DNA of 25,451 bases from an uncultured Actinomycetes bacterium (lineage in GTDB: Bacteria; Actinomycetota; Acidimicrobiia; Acidimicrobiales; Microtrichaceae), in NCBI GenBank assembly GCA_903953195.1, contig CAJBIS010000007.1, positions 1 to 25,451 on the forward strand. Direction: 5' to 3'. The notes below the pieces were generated by a model. It worked only from the letters and a program-made list of their open reading frames with translations. It did no database searches and was not told the origin of the DNA. Positions 1 to 7,566 of this stretch are shown here, one piece after another. The position numbers and the translations under genes were made by a program. Positions within the stretch are counted from its first letter, which is position 1. Each line of letters starts with the position of its first letter.

Positions 1-112
1 CCAGCCGGTCGGCCTTGCGCTCGAAGTGGGGTGGCGGGAAGAACACCGCCGACTGCGGACCCCGGCATGCTGCCCGGTCCTGCCACGTGACTTGCGACTG
101 CTGTGCACTCAC
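1..112 (-). CDS. WhiB-family iron-sulfur transcriptional regulator, N-terminal fragment cut by the window edge
   Basis: Reading the minus strand from a GTG at 112 gives 37 residues before the window ends. They contain a WQDRAACRG segment followed by a VFFPP-HFERKADRL segment, which is how many WhiB proteins begin (Trp, an Asp-Arg pair, the first cluster cysteine at residue 16, then an FFPP turn). WhiB proteins bind a 4Fe-4S cluster through four cysteines and regulate transcription with the principal sigma factor; the other three cysteines would lie outside the window. A run of six G lies about 8 nt before the GTG and can serve as ribosome binding site. In mycobacteria whiB4 lies beside a pair of ArsA-like ATPase genes, as here, which supports the call. 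The subclass (WhiB1-7) cannot be decided from this fragment. Confidence 0.8.
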   Translation of the reverse strand, partial: MSAQQSQVTWQDRAACRGPQSAVFFPPPHFERKADRL

Positions 113-143
113 CGAATTGACCCCCCAGCCCCGGCGTACTGTG

Positions 144-173
144 ACCCTAGGCACCCGGCCCGACAGCCAACAA
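144..173 (-). promoter_or_regulatory. Predicted promoter of the whiB-type gene
   Basis: On the minus strand there is TTGTTG (168-173), an 18-nt spacer and TAGGGT (144-149), which fits the actinobacterial TANNNT -10 pattern. Transcription would start near 137, about 25 nt before the GTG at 112. The stretch 113-231 holds no other gene; it is the whiB 5' region plus the 3' flank of the upstream NfeD gene. Pattern match only. Confidence 0.4.
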
Positions 174-231
174 GGATGAATTCGCGAGCAAATTGCTGCC
201 TTCTGCAAGCAGCGCCGGGCGGTGGGGTCGG

Positions 232-1617
232 TCAGGCGGTCGAGCCGTCGTCAGCGGCCGCAGCACGGCGGCGTGTTCGCATCTCGCGGTAGTCGATCGC
301 CCCGCCGGTCTCGGGCTCGACCTCGAGCACCAGCCCGTCGATCCCGACCACTCGCACCGGTTCACCGGCGGGAATCGGCGTCGCCCGATTCGTACGGGCC
401 CGCCAGAGTCCGCCGAGCACCTGCACCGTGCCCTCGGGCTCGACTCCCTCGATGGCGGTGCCGAGTTCACCGACCATCTGCTCCCGACCGATCGTCGGCG
501 TCGCGAAGCGGGTGCGGACCATCGCCGGCATGCCCGAGAACATCACGATCGCCATCCCCACGATCCCGACGATGAGGGCGATCCACGTGGGCCGGAACTC
601 CGTGAAGACGAACACGGAACCGACCGTGAACGCCGACATTCCGATGACCGTCCACGCCCGGGGAATTCCGGTCTGGACGTCGATGGCGCAACCGAGCACG
701 CCGAGCACCATGGCCGCGAGCGCCCAGCCGTTGCGGGGCAGCTCGGCGGTGCCGTACGCCCCGAGGACCAGACACATGGCACCCACCACGCCGGCGACAC
801 CGACGCCGGCGGTGAAGAACTCGAACAGCAGCAGACCCAGCCCGATGGCGAGCAGCAGGTACGCCACCGACGGGCTGGCAACTGTGTGGAACAGCTGCAC
901 GAACAACGGCAGCTTCGAGAACCGGACGATGGTGATCGGCACCTGGCGGCGCTGACCGTCCTCGGTCCGCGTCTCGGTGCGGACCCCGTCGAGGTTCACG
1001 ATGTGGTCCCCGACCGTCGGCGAGAAACGGTCGACCACCCCGGCATCGACCGCGGCCTGACCCGAGAGGACCTGCGTTCGTGCGACGGCGGCCGGGCCGG
1101 TGAGCAGCTCGCCGAACTCGGCCGGGTCGAGCACCTGGGCGCCGGCGTCACCGATGCGGGAACCCGGCGAGATCCCCGACGAGTCGGCGACCTGGACCAG
1201 TTCGACGGCGCCGCCGAGCGTCGACGATCCCGACGGTCCGATCCACACCGACACGGGCACATCGGCGCCGGCAATCGCCGCAGCGACCTGGTTGATGCGC
1301 TCCGCGTCGACCGCCACACCCCCGCTGTCGAACTGCAGTACCACTCCGACCACACCGTCGGCGGCACGGGCCGAGGCCAGCGTGTCGATGATGAAGTCGG
1401 CCTCGATGCTGTCGATGAGGCCGTCCACCGCGACCACGTCGATGCATCCCACCCGCTCACACGTCGCCGGCGTGTCTCCTTCCGGCGATCCACCGGACTG
1501 CGCGGATGCCGACGTCGACACGAGACCCGTCGCGGCGAGCACGAGCAGACCGGAGCTGATGGCGAACCTCCGGAGGCGACTCGGTAGCCTCCGTGGGGCA
1601 CTGACTCGATTGCTCAC
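232..1617 (-). CDS. NfeD-family membrane protein with a ClpP-like domain that lacks its catalytic dyad
   Basis: 461 residues. Order: signal/anchor helix (about 17-38), ClpP/SppA-like fold (about 55-200, with an FDSGG turn at 96-100 and a PSGSSTLGG segment at 128-136), four to six membrane helices (about 245-360), and a C-terminal NfeD OB-fold (about 380-437). This is the long NfeD architecture. In the archaeal homologue PH1510 a Ser-Lys dyad cuts membrane proteins. Here the serine position aligns with Gly135 by eye, and there is no lysine before residue 235, so the dyad cannot form. A scaffolding role in membrane quality control, as proposed for stomatin/NfeD partners, is inference; no stomatin gene is visible. 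GTG start at 1617 with AAAGG eight bases upstream. Divergent from the ArsA-like gene with only 24 bases between start codons. Confidence 0.8.
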   Translation of the reverse strand: MSNRVSAPRRLPSRLRRFAISSGLLVLAATGLVSTSASAQSGGSPEGDTPATCERVGCIDVVAVDGLIDSIEADFIIDTLASARAADGVVGVVLQFDSGGVAVDAERINQVAAAIAGADVPVSVWIGPSGSSTLGGAVELVQVADSSGISPGSRIGDAGAQVLDPAEFGELLTGPAAVARTQVLSGQAAVDAGVVDRFSPTVGDHIVNLDGVRTETRTEDGQRRQVPITIVRFSKLPLFVQLFHTVASPSVAYLLLAIGLGLLLFEFFTAGVGVAGVVGAMCLVLGAYGTAELPRNGWALAAMVLGVLGCAIDVQTGIPRAWTVIGMSAFTVGSVFVFTEFRPTWIALIVGIVGMAIVMFSGMPAMVRTRFATPTIGREQMVGELGTAIEGVEPEGTVQVLGGLWRARTNRATPIPAGEPVRVVGIDGLVLEVEPETGGAIDYREMRTRRRAAAADDGSTA

Positions 1618-1641
1618 CGCACCAGCCTTTGAAGGGACATC

Positions 1642-2607
1642 GTGGATCCTGCGCAGTTTCTCACTGCCTCACGAGTGATCATCGTCGCCGGGAAGGGCGG
1701 AGTCGGCAAGACGGCCGTCACCGCGACCCTCGCAGTCGCGGCATCGTCGATCGGTCTCCGCGTCCTGGTCGTCGAGGTCGAGGGCAAGGACTCGATGGCG
1801 TCGATGTTCGAGACCAACCAGCTGAGCTACACCGAGTTGGAGCTCATCACCGCCGCCACCGACCACGCGGGCGTGCATGCCAGGACCGTCACACCGGACG
1901 ACGCGCTGCTCGACTACCTGAACGAGCGGGGCCTGCAGCGTCTCTCGAAACGGCTCGTCAGCACCGGCCTGCTCGACATGATCGCCACCGCCATCCCGGG
2001 CATCCGCGACATCCTCGTGCTCGGCAAGGTGAAACAACTCGAACGCAGCGGCACGTTCGACCTGATCCTCGTCGACGCCCCGGCGGCCGGCCACGCCATC
2101 ACCTTCCTCCGCTCCGCCAGCGGGCTCGCCGACGCCGTCAGCGTCGGACCGATCAACGCGCAGGCGACCGAGGTGCTCGACCTGCTCAGCGACCCGGAGC
2201 GGTGCCGGGTCGTGCTCGTGACGATCCCCGAGGAGACACCGGTCAACGAGCTGATCGAGACCGCCTACAGCCTCGAGGACTCCGTCGGCGTGGCCCTCGG
2301 ACCCGTCGTGGTGAACGGCATCCACCCGGAGCTCGCCGGACTCGCCGTCGACCCCGAGGTCGCCGCCGAACAGGCCGGGGTCGCACTCGTGGCGGGCGAG
2401 GCCGACGCCCTGCGCGGAGCCGCCGGGTTCCGCACGTCGCGCACCGACCTGCAGCACGCGCAGCTCGACCGGATGGCCGAGGTGCTCCCGCTGCCGCAGA
2501 TCCGACTCCCCGATCTGTTCACCTCGTCGTTGGGGCGCGACGAACTCGACCGACTCGCCGAGGAGTTCCTGCGTCAGGTCGCCGAACTCCCGGATCCCAC
2601 CGCATGA
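1642..2607 (+). CDS. ArsA/Get3-like ATPase, first subunit
   Basis: 321 residues from a GTG with GAAGGG about 6 nt upstream. Deviant Walker A GKGGVGKT at residues 17-24, with the signature lysine Lys18 that reaches across the dimer in SIMIBI ATPases. A VDAP segment around residue 152 matches the family's switch region. The family includes arsenite-pump ATPases and Get3-type tail-anchored-protein chaperones. No arsB, arsR or metal-binding cysteines are present, so arsenite transport is unlikely. The stop overlaps the next ATPase start (ATGA), so the two are co-translated and probably form a heterodimer, like mycobacterial Rv3679/Rv3680 (BagA/BagB), which also neighbour a whiB gene. Client proteins or substrates cannot be read from the sequence. 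Confidence 0.88.
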   Translation: MDPAQFLTASRVIIVAGKGGVGKTAVTATLAVAASSIGLRVLVVEVEGKDSMASMFETNQLSYTELELITAATDHAGVHARTVTPDDALLDYLNERGLQRLSKRLVSTGLLDMIATAIPGIRDILVLGKVKQLERSGTFDLILVDAPAAGHAITFLRSASGLADAVSVGPINAQATEVLDLLSDPERCRVVLVTIPEETPVNELIETAYSLEDSVGVALGPVVVNGIHPELAGLAVDPEVAAEQAGVALVAGEADALRGAAGFRTSRTDLQHAQLDRMAEVLPLPQIRLPDLFTSSLGRDELDRLAEEFLRQVAELPDPTA

Positions 2608-3728
2608 GCGCGCCGACCAACCTCCGTGACGTCCTCGACGCGAGCAAGGTCATCGTCTGCTGCGGCTCCGGCGGCGTCGGCAAGACCACGACCGCCGCGG
2701 TCATCGCCATGGAGGCCGCCCGGCGGGGCCGACGCTCGGTGGTGGTCACCATCGACCCGGCGCGCCGACTCGCCAACGCGCTCGGCCTCGACGGCCTCAC
2801 CGACACGCCGGCCCGGATCGACGGCGACTGGCCGGGCGAGATGAGCGCCCTCATGCTCGACACGAAGCGCACGTTCGACGGGTTGGTGCGCCGCTACGCC
2901 GCCGACGAGGCCCAGGCCGAGCAGATCCTGACGAACACGTTCTACGAGAACATCTCGGGGTCGCTGTCGGGGACCCAGGAGTACATGGCCTCGGAGAAGC
3001 TCTACGAGCTCGCCGTCGAGGGCGACTTCGACCTGGTGGTCGTCGACACGCCCCCCACACGCAACGCCCTCGACTTCCTCGATGCGCCGCAGCGGCTCTC
3101 GAAGTTCCTCGACCACCGGATCTACAAGATCCTCGTGAGTCCGTCCCGTGGACCGATCCGGGCGGTCAACCTGGCCGCCGCCGCCGTGACCCGCTCCCTG
3201 GCCCGGGTCGTGGGCGCCGATGTGATCGGCGACGCCATCGCCTTCTTCCAGGCGTTCGAGGGCATGGAGGAGGGCTTCGCGCGTCGAGCCGAGCGGGTCG
3301 ACGAGCTGCTCCGTGAGGCTGGCACCGCGTTCGTGCTCGTCGCGTCGCCCAAGGCCGACACCGTGGCCGAGGCGGGCTACTTCGCCGACCGGCTCGCCGA
3401 CGCAGGGATCGACGTCCGCGGGCTGATCGTCAACCGGATGCAGCCCACGTTCGACCTCGAGGACCGCGCCGAGCTCGGAGGCGACGCCGTCCGGGAGCGA
3501 GCGCGCACGCTGGCGGGAACGCCACTCGGCGACCTGTACACGTGCCTCGCCGACGCCCGGCAACTGGGTCGCGCCGAGGAACAGCACCTCGCCGGACTGG
3601 CCGAGCGGGTGGCCCCGGCCCCGGTCGTCCGGGTTCCGATCCAGCCGCGTGAGGTGACCGACCTGAGCGCCCTCGGTGAACTCGGCGACGTGATCTTCGA
3701 TGCGGAGGACGACGGTGGCGTTGGCTAG
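2604..3728 (+). CDS. ArsA/Get3-like ATPase, second subunit
   Basis: 374 residues. The ATG at 2604 overlaps the previous stop by 4 nt. An upstream in-frame extension exists but is only a shadow of the first ATPase. P-loop GSGGVGKT at residues 21-28: the signature-lysine position is Ser22, so this subunit keeps the ordinary Walker lysine but not the intersubunit one. A TIDPARR segment near residue 50 and a VVDTPPT switch near residue 140 follow, both typical of ArsA-like proteins. As I recall, the CGSGGVGKT form is usual in the second member of actinobacterial pairs, so this looks like conserved subunit specialisation, not decay. The 3' end overlaps the next reading frame by 14 nt, which suggests a three-gene unit. 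Cytosolic; function unproven. Confidence 0.88.
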   Translation: MSAPTNLRDVLDASKVIVCCGSGGVGKTTTAAVIAMEAARRGRRSVVVTIDPARRLANALGLDGLTDTPARIDGDWPGEMSALMLDTKRTFDGLVRRYAADEAQAEQILTNTFYENISGSLSGTQEYMASEKLYELAVEGDFDLVVVDTPPTRNALDFLDAPQRLSKFLDHRIYKILVSPSRGPIRAVNLAAAAVTRSLARVVGADVIGDAIAFFQAFEGMEEGFARRAERVDELLREAGTAFVLVASPKADTVAEAGYFADRLADAGIDVRGLIVNRMQPTFDLEDRAELGGDAVRERARTLAGTPLGDLYTCLADARQLGRAEEQHLAGLAERVAPAPVVRVPIQPREVTDLSALGELGDVIFDAEDDGGVG

Positions 3729-4119
3729 CCTGCCTGGCGTGACGACCGTGCTGCTCGCCTGCGACGACGATGATCTGGCGGCCGTGGTCGACGCCGCCGT
3801 GGTCGATGCCGACACCCGCCTCGCCCGGGTCACCGAGGGCCGACAGGTGCTCGATGCCGTCGACGAGGTCGGCGCCGACGTGGTGGTGCTCGACCTGCAG
3901 ATCGGCAACATGGGCGGGATGGCCACCTGTCGGGACCTCCGACTCGAGTCGGGCGCCGGGCGGCTCGCTCCCCAGCGGATCATCGTGCTGTGCGATCGCG
4001 ACGCCGATGTCTTCCTCGCCCGGCAGTCCGGCGCCGACGCGTGGCTGGTGAAGCCGCTCGACGCGATCCGGCTGCGCGCGACGATCGACGAGATCCTCGC
4101 CACCGAACCCACCGTCTGA
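3715..4119 (+). CDS. Stand-alone response-regulator receiver domain
   Basis: 134 residues from the GTG at 3715, chosen because GGAGG (3704-3708) lies 6 nt upstream; ATG 3700 and GTG 3739 are in-frame alternatives. CheY-like pattern: acidic cluster Asp17-Asp20, phosphoacceptor Asp60 in VVVLDLQIGNMGG, and Lys113 in the VKPLD loop. The usual switch Thr/Ser is Cys93 (IIVLCD). No output domain follows, so it would act by protein contact or as a phosphate sink. It overlaps the end of the second ArsA-like gene, which implies co-expression. No histidine kinase lies in the window, so the partner is unknown. Confidence 0.8.
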   Translation: MALASLPGVTTVLLACDDDDLAAVVDAAVVDADTRLARVTEGRQVLDAVDEVGADVVVLDLQIGNMGGMATCRDLRLESGAGRLAPQRIIVLCDRDADVFLARQSGADAWLVKPLDAIRLRATIDEILATEPTV

Positions 4120-4159
4120 GTCGACACGGCTCCGTTTCCGCCGTCGGTGTCCGCGCGGA

Positions 4160-4165
4160 TACGAT
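4160..4165 (+). promoter_or_regulatory. -10 element of the tRNA-Pro promoter
   Basis: TACGAT lies 10 nt before the mature tRNA 5' end and matches TANNNT, placing the start of transcription a few bases upstream of the tRNA. A -35 is not clear (TTCCGC 18 nt upstream is the best match). Confidence 0.4.
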
Positions 4166-4175
4166 GGCCGTTCCT

Positions 4176-4252
4176 CGGGTGGTGGCGCAGTTTGGCAGCG
4201 CGCCTCGTTCGGGACGAGGAGGCCGGGAGTTCAAATCTCCCCCACCCGACCA
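4176..4252 (+). tRNA. tRNA-Pro, anticodon CGG
   Basis: Full cloverleaf of 77 nt. The acceptor stem CGGGTGG (4176-4182) pairs with CCACCCG (4242-4248), followed by discriminator A4249 and an encoded CCA (4250-4252). The D arm has GCGC/GCGC, the anticodon loop is TTCGGGA with CGG at 4210-4212, and the T arm is GGGAG-TTCAAAT-CTCCC. It reads CCG, a common proline codon in this GC-rich DNA. It has its own promoter and terminator and is not part of a tRNA cluster. No integrase or duplicated 3' end is seen nearby, so there is no sign that it serves as an attachment site here. Confidence 0.95.
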
Positions 4253-4255
4253 CCA

Positions 4256-4285
4256 CGGCACCCGGCCTGCAAGGGCCGGGTGCCG
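4256..4285 (+). terminator. Hairpin terminator after tRNA-Pro
   Basis: Perfect 12-bp stem: CGGCACCCGGCC (4256-4267) and its complement (4274-4285) around the 6-nt loop TGCAAG. It begins 3 nt after the tRNA CCA. There is no T tract, as is common for actinobacterial terminators. Confidence 0.75.
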
Positions 4286-4453
4286 GAATTCCCCCCGCCA
4301 CCCCACTCGAGCGCGGTGCTCGTCGAATGGACCGATGAGCGACCCGGGCCACCTCCCGGTACCTTCATCGGTGGGCCCACCGGCCGAACCATTTGTCAAG
4401 CACCCCGGCCGAACCGACCGATACCTCTCCCTGTGACCAGACCTCCCGTCCCC

Positions 4454-4927
4454 ATGATCAGGCACCGGACCGCCTCGCGGCGCGCCCGGCGCTGGATCGT
4501 GGCCCTGGTCTCCATTCTCGGTCTGAGCCTCGCGAGCGGCGCCCTGACCTCCTGCGAGGCCGCCGATCCCGAGCGTGCGCAGGTCCGTGACCTCATCAAC
4601 CAGAGTCGGGCCCAGGCCGGCCTGTCGCAGTTGGCCCCGAACGCCATCCTCGACCTGAAGGCCGACCTGTGGGCCCAGAACCTGCGCAGCATCTGTGCGC
4701 TCAAGCACTCCCGTCTCGCCGACGGCGCGCCGCCGAACTGGTACAAGCTCGGCGAGAACGTCGGCAAGGGCGGCTCGATCCCGCAGATCCACACGGCGTA
4801 CCTGAACTCACCGTCGCACCGGGCCAACATCATGGATCCGGTGTTCACCCAGGTCGGCACCGCCGCCGTGTGGGGCAACTGCAACGGCTACCGCACCGTG
4901 TTCACGGTCCAGGAGTTCATGAAGTGA
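4454..4927 (+). CDS. CAP/SCP-domain lipoprotein
   Basis: 157 residues from ATG 4454; GTG 4433 is an in-frame alternative. The N-terminus has several arginines, a hydrophobic stretch (about 14-29) and a lipobox LTSC with the lipidated cysteine at residue 34, so the protein should be exported and anchored to the outer face of the membrane. The rest is a single CAP (SCP/PR-1) domain with the family marks INQSRAQAGL, an LGENV segment and SPSHRANIMDP. Bacterial CAP proteins are secreted and mostly of unknown function, although some bind lipids. It stands alone between the tRNA terminator and the MazG-like gene. An open frame extends upstream to 4280 through the tRNA terminator and is rejected as coding. 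Confidence 0.85.
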   Translation: MIRHRTASRRARRWIVALVSILGLSLASGALTSCEAADPERAQVRDLINQSRAQAGLSQLAPNAILDLKADLWAQNLRSICALKHSRLADGAPPNWYKLGENVGKGGSIPQIHTAYLNSPSHRANIMDPVFTQVGTAAVWGNCNGYRTVFTVQEFMK

Positions 4928-4967
4928 CGGCCCTCGGTCGCTGAACGACCTGTGCCACAGTTGGCGC

Positions 4968-5219
4968 GTGGAGATCGGCGCGTTCCAGGACCTGATGGAT
5001 CAGCTCTACGGCGAGACCGACCGGGAGCGTGGCATCCCGTCGACGATCGCCTGGCTGTGCGAGGAGACCGGCGAGCTCGCCCAGGCGGTCCGGAAGGGCA
5101 CCGAGGACCAGCAGCTCCACGAACTCGGTGACGTGCTGGCCTGGCTGGCGTCGCTCGCGAACCAACTCGGGCTCTCACTCGAGGACGCCGCCCGTCGCTA
5201 CGTCGACAACCCGCCCTGA
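4968..5219 (+). CDS. MazG-like nucleotide pyrophosphohydrolase
   Basis: 83 residues from a GTG. It is a single-domain member of the all-alpha NTP pyrophosphatase (MazG) superfamily. EExxE is seen at Glu32-Glu33-Glu36 and ExxD at Glu52-Asp55, the four acidic residues that hold the metal ions which cleave NTPs to NMP plus pyrophosphate. Small single-domain forms usually act as tetramers and clean noncanonical nucleotides from the pool. The open frame that continues over this region from 5029 is a different frame and not coding. The stop lies 10 nt from the convergent asd stop. It starts 40 nt after the lipoprotein, with no convincing Shine-Dalgarno. Confidence 0.82.
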   Translation: MEIGAFQDLMDQLYGETDRERGIPSTIAWLCEETGELAQAVRKGTEDQQLHELGDVLAWLASLANQLGLSLEDAARRYVDNPP

Positions 5220-5229
5220 GCGACTCGGC

Positions 5230-6264
5230 TCAGCGTCGAGCCAGCAGTGCCTCGGCGATCTGCACGGCATTGAGAGCCGCTCCCTTGCGCAGGTTGTCGT
5301 TCGAGACGAACAGGCTCAGTCCGTACTCGGCTCCCTCGTCGGCCCGGATCCGACCCACGTAGCTCGGGTCGGCGCCCGCCGCCTGCAGCGGGGTGGGCAC
5401 GTCGCTCAACACGACGCCCGGCGCCGCCGACAGCAGCTCGGTGGCCCGCTCCGGCGAGATCGGACGCTCGAACTCAGCGTTGATCGACAGCGAGTGCCCG
5501 GTGAACACGGGAACCCGCACACACGTCCCGCTCACGCGCAGGTTCGGACGCTCGAGGATCTTGCGGCTCTCGTTGCGGAGCTTCGCCTCCTCATCGGTCT
5601 CACCCGATCCGTCGTCGAGCAGACTTCCCGCGAACGGCACGACGTCGAACGCGATCGGTCGGACGAACACCGTCGGGTCGGGCACGATCACATCACCGGC
5701 CCCGAACGTCAGATCAGGAGCGGAGGCCCCGACCGCGGCGATCTGGTCGGCGAGCTCGCGCACGCCCGCCAGGCCGGCACCGGACACCGCCTGGTAGGTG
5801 CTGACGACGAGTCGAGTGAGTCCCGCCTCGGCGTCGAGCGGCTTGAGCACCGGCATCGCCGCCATCGTCGTGCAGTTCGGATTGGCGACGATGCCCTTGG
5901 GGATGACGTCCAGCGCGTGCGGGTTCACCTCGGCGACGACGAGCGGCACGTCCGGGTCCATGCGCCACGCGGACGAGTTGTCGACGACCGTCGCGCCGGC
6001 GGCCGCCACGCGCTCGGCATGCTCCCGCGACGTCGCACCACCGGCCGAGAAGAGCGCGATGTCGAGTCCGGCGAAGTCCGCGGTCGCGAGGTCCTCGACC
6101 TCGACCTGCTGTCCCTCCCACTCGAGCTTCGTCCCGGCCGAGCGCGCCGACGCGAAATAGCGCATCGAGGCGACCGGGAAGGACCGTTCGGCGAGAATCG
6201 ACCGCATCACCGACCCGACCTGACCGGTCGCGCCGACGACGCCGATGTGGAGGGCGTCGGACAT
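5230..6264 (-). CDS. asd: Aspartate-semialdehyde dehydrogenase
   Basis: 344 residues, normal length. It reduces aspartyl-4-phosphate to aspartate semialdehyde with NADPH, the second step towards lysine, threonine, methionine and diaminopimelate. Visible marks: the GATGQVG nucleotide loop (11-17), catalytic Cys131 in ANPNCTT, substrate-binding EAKLRNE around residue 230, and His257 in TGHSLSINAEF. The open frame extends upstream over hemW, but the ATG at 6264 is chosen because the family N-terminus begins just after it and a TACGCT -10 box ends 7 nt before it. lysC is on the same strand about 1.3 kb upstream but is separated by hemW on the other strand, so the usual lysC-asd operon is split. 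Confidence 0.95.
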   Translation of the reverse strand: MSDALHIGVVGATGQVGSVMRSILAERSFPVASMRYFASARSAGTKLEWEGQQVEVEDLATADFAGLDIALFSAGGATSREHAERVAAAGATVVDNSSAWRMDPDVPLVVAEVNPHALDVIPKGIVANPNCTTMAAMPVLKPLDAEAGLTRLVVSTYQAVSGAGLAGVRELADQIAAVGASAPDLTFGAGDVIVPDPTVFVRPIAFDVVPFAGSLLDDGSGETDEEAKLRNESRKILERPNLRVSGTCVRVPVFTGHSLSINAEFERPISPERATELLSAAPGVVLSDVPTPLQAAGADPSYVGRIRADEGAEYGLSLFVSNDNLRKGAALNAVQIAEALLARR

Positions 6265-6271
6265 GGCGCAG

Positions 6272-6277
6272 AGCGTA
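6272..6277 (-). promoter_or_regulatory. -10 box for a leaderless asd transcript
   Basis: TACGCT on the minus strand, 7 nt before the asd ATG. Transcription would start at or next to the start codon. There is no Shine-Dalgarno in those 7 nt and no clear -35. Confidence 0.5.
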
Positions 6278-6339
6278 CCGACCGCACCGCGGTCGCGGCG
6301 AAGGGGTTGCGTCGCCCCGGCACCCGCGAGACTGCGGGC

Positions 6340-7539
6340 GTGACATCGATCGCTGGACCGCTGCTCGACGGCGTCGATGACGACGTGCTGCACCAGACCC
6401 CGTTCGGGATCTACGTGCACGTGCCGTTCTGTCTCCGGCGCTGCGGCTACTGCGCCTTCACCACCGAGGCCGTCCCCGCCGACTCGGTGCGCGACGCCAC
6501 ACGGGCATGGACCACCGCGGCGGTCGCCGAACTCGAGTTGGCGGCTCGCCGGCTCGGTGATCGAGCGCCGACGGTCCAGACCGTGTACCTCGGCGGCGGG
6601 ACCCCCAGCCTGCTGCACCCCGACGAGGTCGCCACGATCCTCAGCGCGGTCGAGCGGAACCTCGACGTGGTCGACGGCGTCGAGATCTCCATCGAGGCGA
6701 ACCCCGACACCATCGGGTCCGGAACGCTGGCAGGGTTCCGCGACGCCGGCTGCACGCGGGTGTCCTTCGGCTACCAGAGCCGGTCACACCGCGTGCTCGA
6801 CCTGCTGGACCGCACCCACGACCCGGAACGGGCGCTCGCCTCCGTCGGTGACGCCCGCCGAGCAGGCTTCGATCAGGTGTCACTCGACCTGATCAGCGGC
6901 ACGCCCGGCGAGACCGCCGAGGACTTCGAGTCCAGCGTGGTGGCGGCACTGGGAACCGGCGTCGACCATCTGTCGGTGTACTCGCTCAGCATCGAGCCCG
7001 GCACCCGGCTCGCAGCGAGGGTTCGCCACGGCGAGCTGAGCGAGCCCGACCCGGACATCGCCGCGGACCGCTACGAGTTCCTCGACGTGACGTGTCGGGC
7101 CGCCGGTCTGGAGTGGTACGAGGTGTCCAACTTCGCGAGCGACGACGGGGCCCGATGCCGCCACAACCTCCTCTACTGGCGCAACGAGCACTGGTGGGGC
7201 GTCGGCCCGGGGGCCCACAGCCACATCGACGGTCGACGCTGGTCGAACCACACCGCCACGACGACCTGGTCGGACGACGTGCTCGGCGGCCGCCTGCCCG
7301 TGGCGGAGTTCGAACGCCTCGACGCCACGGCGCGACACGTCGAGCAGGTGATGCTCGGCATCCGACTCCGCGAGGGGCTCGCCACGACCGAGCTCGACAT
7401 CGACGCCAACGCGACCGCGGCACAGCTGGTGGACGACGGCCTGCTCGACCGCGCCGCGGCCGACGGTGGCCGCCTCGTGCTCACGCTGCGGGGGCGCCTG
7501 CTGTGCGATCGGGTGGTCCGGAGCCTCGTCGGCGCCTGA
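6340..7539 (+). CDS. hemW: HemW-type radical SAM heme chaperone
   Basis: 399 residues from GTG 6340; the open frame upstream is a shadow. Radical SAM motif CLRRCGYCAF with cluster cysteines 31, 35 and 38. The residue two after the last cysteine is Phe, not Cys. This separates HemW from the true coproporphyrinogen dehydrogenase HemN, and such genes are often misannotated as HemN. GGGTPS (85-90) binds SAM, ANPDT follows at 120-124, and the C-terminal HemN_C-like domain ends the protein. HemW binds heme and is thought to deliver it to membrane respiratory enzymes. It lies between the minus-strand asd and lysC and converges with lysC (27 nt between stops). There is no hrcA, dnaJ or lepA beside it, the neighbours often seen elsewhere. 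Confidence 0.88.
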   Translation: MTSIAGPLLDGVDDDVLHQTPFGIYVHVPFCLRRCGYCAFTTEAVPADSVRDATRAWTTAAVAELELAARRLGDRAPTVQTVYLGGGTPSLLHPDEVATILSAVERNLDVVDGVEISIEANPDTIGSGTLAGFRDAGCTRVSFGYQSRSHRVLDLLDRTHDPERALASVGDARRAGFDQVSLDLISGTPGETAEDFESSVVAALGTGVDHLSVYSLSIEPGTRLAARVRHGELSEPDPDIAADRYEFLDVTCRAAGLEWYEVSNFASDDGARCRHNLLYWRNEHWWGVGPGAHSHIDGRRWSNHTATTTWSDDVLGGRLPVAEFERLDATARHVEQVMLGIRLREGLATTELDIDANATAAQLVDDGLLDRAAADGGRLVLTLRGRLLCDRVVRSLVGA

Positions 7540-7566
7540 GTCGTCCCGACAGCGCCCGGCGACCGG

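Noticed and set aside
193..1587. 464-codon plus-strand open frame antisense to the NfeD gene
   Set aside because: Low-complexity Arg/Asp/His-rich translation with no family features; a mirror of the GC-rich minus-strand gene.
1629..2603. N-terminal extension of the second ArsA-like ATPase
   Set aside because: The extension is only another frame of the first ATPase; the P-loop protein starts properly at ATG 2604 with an ATGA overlap.
4176..4285. tRNA-Pro as an integration site for a mobile element
   Set aside because: No integrase, no duplicated tRNA 3' end and no change in base composition or gene type downstream.
2574..4352. 592-codon minus-strand frame antisense to the second ATPase, receiver and tRNA
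   Set aside because: It crosses a tRNA gene and its terminator and has no recognisable domain.
5029..6339. Long upstream extension of the hemW frame
   Set aside because: It runs antisense to asd; HemW starts at GTG 6340 just before its family N-terminus.
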